A DNA stretch of 8,260 bases from Nitrospira sp. Its GTDB lineage: Bacteria > UBA9089 > CG2-30-40-21 > SBAY01. Position 1 is the stretch's first letter, and the number at the start of each line of letters is the position of its first letter. Below are positions 5,932 through 8,260 of the stretch, piece by piece. The notes beneath the pieces are model-generated. The model was given only the letters and a program-made list of their open reading frames with translations. It searched no databases and was not told the DNA's origin. The stretch covers positions 1 through 8,260 of the forward strand of contig SBAY01000339.1 of assembly GCA_005239945.1 (NCBI GenBank), in the 5' to 3' direction. The position numbers and the translations under genes are program-made.

Positions 5932-6876
5932 ATGAAAAATAAAGAAATAACTACAAAAAACTACAACAATCTTATAGATAGGATTGATGATATCTTAAGG
6001 GAAGCAAGAACAAAGGTAGTCAGAGAAATAAACAAGGCACAAGTTTTAGCATACTGGGAAATTGGCAGAGAAGTAGTTGAATTTGAACAGAAAGGGAAAA
6101 TACGAGCGGAATATGGTGAAGAGTTGCTCAAAAGACTTTCGGCAGATTTGACTGATAAATTTGGAAAGGGTTTTTCAGCTGAAAACCTAAGGTTGATGAG
6201 GAAATTTTATATTACCTATCAAAAATCCAAGACAGTGTCTTGGAAATCTGCAATTCGTCAGACACTGTCTGACGAATCTTTAGAAGAACAAAAATCTGAG
6301 ACATTGTCTCGTAAATCTCCAATTCCGCAGAAATTGTCTGCTAAATTTGAACCGATGTTATCATGGTCACACTATTGTGAATTATTAAAAGTAGAAGAAC
6401 CCCTTGCCCGTTCTTTCTATGAACAGGAGGCAATTCAGAATCACTGGTCAGTAAGGGAATTAAAAAGACAAATTAACTCAATGCTTTTTGAACGGCTTGC
6501 TTTAAGCAAAGATACTAAGGCGGTAATGAAAATGGCAAAAAATGGGCAAGTAATAGAAAAACCAGAAGATGCCATTAAAGACCCTTATATTCTGGAATTT
6601 CTCAATCTTAAGGAGGAAACGACTTATACTGAAACACAATTAGAACAAGCCCTGATTGATAAACTGCAGTATTTTTTATTAGAACTCGGCAGAGGTTTTG
6701 CGTTTGTTGCAAGACAAAAGAGAATTACAATCGCTAACCGTCATTATTACATTGACCTTGTCTTTTATAACCGACTGCTTAAATGTCTTGTTCTGATAGA
6801 TTTGAAAACAGATGAACTTGACCACGCAGACATTGGGCAAATGAACTTCTATTTGAACTATATCAAAGCTAACTAG
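5932..6876 (+). CDS. DUF1016 (YhcG/COG4804) PD-(D/E)XK nuclease-like protein, cut by in-frame TAG
   Basis: Member of the DUF1016 family, predicted RecB-like nucleases often found beside type I restriction genes; the role is not established. The N-terminal helical domain (about 10-95, then 143-195 with LSWSHYCELLKVEEPLARSF and WSVRELKRQINSMLFERLAL) is joined by a repeat-rich linker (98-140). The C-terminal nuclease fold (about 230 onward) shows ELGRGFAFVARQKRI, YIDLVFY with D275, LVLIDLKT with D290 and K292, and GQMNFYLNY. The frame stops at TAG (6874-6876) after 314 aa, but the family's C-terminal 60 or so residues continue in the same frame to 7068. A full product would be 378 aa including the stop position, near the usual length (E. 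coli YhcG is about 375). The catalytic Asp, Asp and Lys lie before the stop. The start is set by AGGGGA (5918-5923), which overlaps the hsdM stop. It is co-transcribed with hsdM and hsdS. Confidence 0.88.
   Translation: MKNKEITTKNYNNLIDRIDDILREARTKVVREINKAQVLAYWEIGREVVEFEQKGKIRAEYGEELLKRLSADLTDKFGKGFSAENLRLMRKFYITYQKSKTVSWKSAIRQTLSDESLEEQKSETLSRKSPIPQKLSAKFEPMLSWSHYCELLKVEEPLARSFYEQEAIQNHWSVRELKRQINSMLFERLALSKDTKAVMKMAKNGQVIEKPEDAIKDPYILEFLNLKEETTYTETQLEQALIDKLQYFLLELGRGFAFVARQKRITIANRHYYIDLVFYNRLLKCLVLIDLKTDELDHADIGQMNFYLNYIKAN
6226..6341. repeat. four in-frame AGACA-N-TGTCT palindromes inside the DUF1016 gene
   Basis: Odd-length palindromes with a single-base centre occur at 6226-6244 (9-bp arms), 6253-6277 (12-bp arms), 6298-6310 (6-bp arms) and 6327-6341 (7-bp arms, one mismatch). 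Their centres (6235, 6265, 6304, 6334) are 30, 39 and 30 nt apart, all multiples of three. The pair 6226-6279 recurs in diverged form at 6295-6348 (period 69 nt, 23 codons). In protein this is SKTVSWKSAIRQTLSDES followed by SETLSRKSPIPQKLSAKF, a low-complexity linker between the two halves of the N-terminal domain. Confidence 0.9.
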
Positions 6877-7068
6877 AAAGCAGAAGGAGAGAATGACCCA
6901 ATAGGTCTTATTCTCTGTGCCAAAAAAGATGACATCTTCGCCAAATATGTCTTGGGAGGTTTGAGCAACAAGGTGTTTGCTTCAAAATATAAATTGGCTT
7001 TGCCCTCAGAGAAAGAATTGCGACTTAAACTTAAATCAATACCAAAAATGCTGGAGAAAGAAAAATGA
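6877..7068 (+). pseudogene. C-terminal remnant of the DUF1016 gene, after the in-frame TAG
   Basis: Directly after the TAG at 6874-6876 the same reading frame stays open for 63 codons to a TGA at 7066-7068. It encodes KAEGENDPIGLILCAKKDD, then a KYVLGGLSNKVFASKYKLAL stretch and LPSEKELRLKL, which is the ordinary DUF1016 C-terminus (IGIILC..., LSNQIF.SKY.L.LPSEEEL). There is no Shine-Dalgarno with an early start codon, so it is unlikely to be translated on its own; the only in-frame ATG is near its end. It is either lost after a nonsense mutation, a base-call error, or reached by readthrough. The TGA overlaps the hsdS ATG as ATGA. Confidence 0.88.
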
Positions 7069-8260
7069 TTATTTCGGAAGTAAGATATAATCAGGCAATA
7101 GAGAGATTAAGATTTGACGCTGAGTTTTATTTGCTCACACCTGAATATTGTGATGAAAAATTACTTAAAAAATCGGTTACCATTGGTGATTTGTTATTAA
7201 AAATTGTGCGAGACCCTATGGGTTATGGATATGATTATGTGCAAAAAGGAATACCATATTATAGAGTTGACGACTTACATTGTCCATTCCTTGGTGATGA
7301 TAGAACCGTTTTTATCTCTCCGGATAACCATAAAAAACTAAAGAAGACTGTGTTAAAAAATGGTGATATTGTAATGGCTGTTAGGGGCTCCACGATTGGA
7401 AGACTTGGGCTATATTGGGGAAAAGACGATGGAGGCAACATTAGTCCTAACGTGATTATACTTCGTCCAAAGGAAAAGGAATTATCTGCTTATATTGTCC
7501 TGTATTTACTAACCAAAATAGGTAAATCACAAATTAAAAGTATTATAGCAGGAACAGGGCAACCTACAATTACTGTTCCCTACATTAGAAGTATAAAAAT
7601 CCCAATTCCGCCGCCCTCCTTCCAGCAAAAAATAGAATCACTTGTAAAGGAAGCATACGAGAAGCGAAAATCCGCAGATGAGGAATACAAACAGGCACAA
7701 GAGCTGTTAAATAAAATTTTAGGGATAGAAAAACTTGAATTGAAAGAAGAAAAGGTCTTTGAATCAAGGTTTGATGAGATTGAACAGACTCTGCGTTTTG
7801 ACGCTGAACATTACCAACCAAAATATAAGCGAGTGAAAAGATTTATTATCAAATTGGGTTACAATGTAAAAAAGCTAAAAGATGCCGTTACAATTTCCAA
7901 TAAAAAGATAAATCCTTCGGATGAACCCACAAAACCGTTTAATTATATTGAACTCGCCAATATAAATTCTTCAACTGGTGAAATAGAAGAAGTTAATCAA
8001 ATAAAAGGTCATAATGCACCAAGTAGAGCAAGAATGCTTGTTAAAAAGGGTGATGTATTGATATCTTCTCTTTTAGGTTCTCTTGATAATGTTGGATTAG
8101 TTCCCGAAGAATTTGATGGGGCAGTAGCAAGCACAGGATTTTTCGTGATAAGAGCTAAATCTATCTCACCCGAATTTCTATTTTTGTTATTCAAGTCTAA
8201 CCTGATTAGATTGCAACTTGAGGAAAAAACGGCAGGAGCAATAATGAGTGCGGTTCCTAA
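7065..8260 (+). CDS. hsdS: type I-like restriction specificity subunit HsdS (3' truncated)
   Basis: DNA-recognition subunit that directs the upstream methyltransferase to a bipartite site. The frame is open from ATG 7065 to the window edge (398 codons with no stop). Two half-repeats are visible: RLRFDAEFY at about 15-22 and TLRFDAEHYQPKY at about 243-254, a period of 228 residues. TRD1 ends with KNGDIVMAVRGSTIGRLGL and TGQPTITVPYIRSIKIPIPP, then a charged coiled-coil spacer (185-232, FQQKIESLVKEAYEKRKSAD onward). TRD2 has VKKGDVLISSLLGS and TAGAIMSAVP at the edge. The start is supported by GGAG (7053-7056) and the ATGA overlap with the end of the DUF1016 frame, indicating translational coupling. 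Two TRDs imply a split recognition sequence, which cannot be predicted. The second conserved region and any following hsdR lie outside the window. Confidence 0.92.
   Translation, partial: MIISEVRYNQAIERLRFDAEFYLLTPEYCDEKLLKKSVTIGDLLLKIVRDPMGYGYDYVQKGIPYYRVDDLHCPFLGDDRTVFISPDNHKKLKKTVLKNGDIVMAVRGSTIGRLGLYWGKDDGGNISPNVIILRPKEKELSAYIVLYLLTKIGKSQIKSIIAGTGQPTITVPYIRSIKIPIPPPSFQQKIESLVKEAYEKRKSADEEYKQAQELLNKILGIEKLELKEEKVFESRFDEIEQTLRFDAEHYQPKYKRVKRFIIKLGYNVKKLKDAVTISNKKINPSDEPTKPFNYIELANINSSTGEIEEVNQIKGHNAPSRARMLVKKGDVLISSLLGSLDNVGLVPEEFDGAVASTGFFVIRAKSISPEFLFLLFKSNLIRLQLEEKTAGAIMSAVP

Noticed and set aside
6226..6348. CRISPR array
   Set aside because: The repeats are palindromic, diverged and in frame within a coding gene, with no constant repeat plus unique spacers and no cas genes.
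6874..6876. Genome-wide reassignment of TAG to a sense codon
   Set aside because: TAG ends the PIN-TRAM gene (2352-2354) and hsdM (5917-5919) at natural family C-termini, with no conserved sequence after them, so TAG works as a stop in this genome.

Overview
The window is AT-rich bacterial chromosome. Genes, tRNA and promoters are ordinary sigma-70 / Shine-Dalgarno bacterial type. Two chromosomal-style genes (a CarD-type RNA polymerase regulator and a membrane PIN-TRAM protein of the YacL type) and a LolD/MacB-type ABC ATPase recall Clostridia-like genomes and several low-GC candidate phyla. I cannot fix the taxon from sequence alone. Every gene of substance reads on the + strand.

Left part (1-2690), core genome: the 3' end of an ABC transporter ATPase; a strong extended -10 promoter driving carD, closed by a clear intrinsic terminator; the PIN-TRAM gene with a near-perfect ribosome binding site; a foldback intergenic element made of GGTAATC-like heptamers; and tRNA-Asn(GTT) behind a perfect consensus promoter (TTGACA-17-TATAAT). 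The tRNA 3' end runs straight into a perfect 44-bp inverted repeat with a 10-nt loop, whose core looks like a bidirectional intrinsic terminator.

Middle (2778-3095): a non-coding stretch holding a locally GC-richer patch that looks like a decayed small ORF on the minus strand, then a promoter whose -35 box lies in a dyad.

Right part (3096-8260), accessory: a tight five-gene operon with a small excisionase/MerR-type helix-turn-helix protein, a RadC-family JAMM protein, an N6-adenine DNA methyltransferase (HsdM-like) carrying an N-terminal PD-(D/E)XK nuclease-like domain, a DUF1016 (YhcG/COG4804) PD-(D/E)XK protein, and a two-TRD HsdS specificity subunit cut by the window end. No HsdR translocase gene is seen. 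The fused nuclease-methyltransferase plus separate specificity subunit resembles the BcgI-type (RM + S) layout more than a classical HsdRMS system, although an hsdR could lie beyond 8260. The operon sits immediately downstream of a tRNA, the usual position of an integrated defence island, but no integrase or direct-repeat att pair is visible.

Main oddities: (1) the DUF1016 frame is interrupted by one in-frame TAG, after which 63 conserved-looking codons continue and overlap the hsdS start by ATGA; (2) the linker of the DUF1016 gene holds four in-frame AGACA-N-TGTCT palindromes built as a duplicated 69-nt unit; (3) the 44-bp perfect inverted repeat swallows the tRNA-Asn 3' end; (4) the heptamer foldback element upstream of the tRNA.
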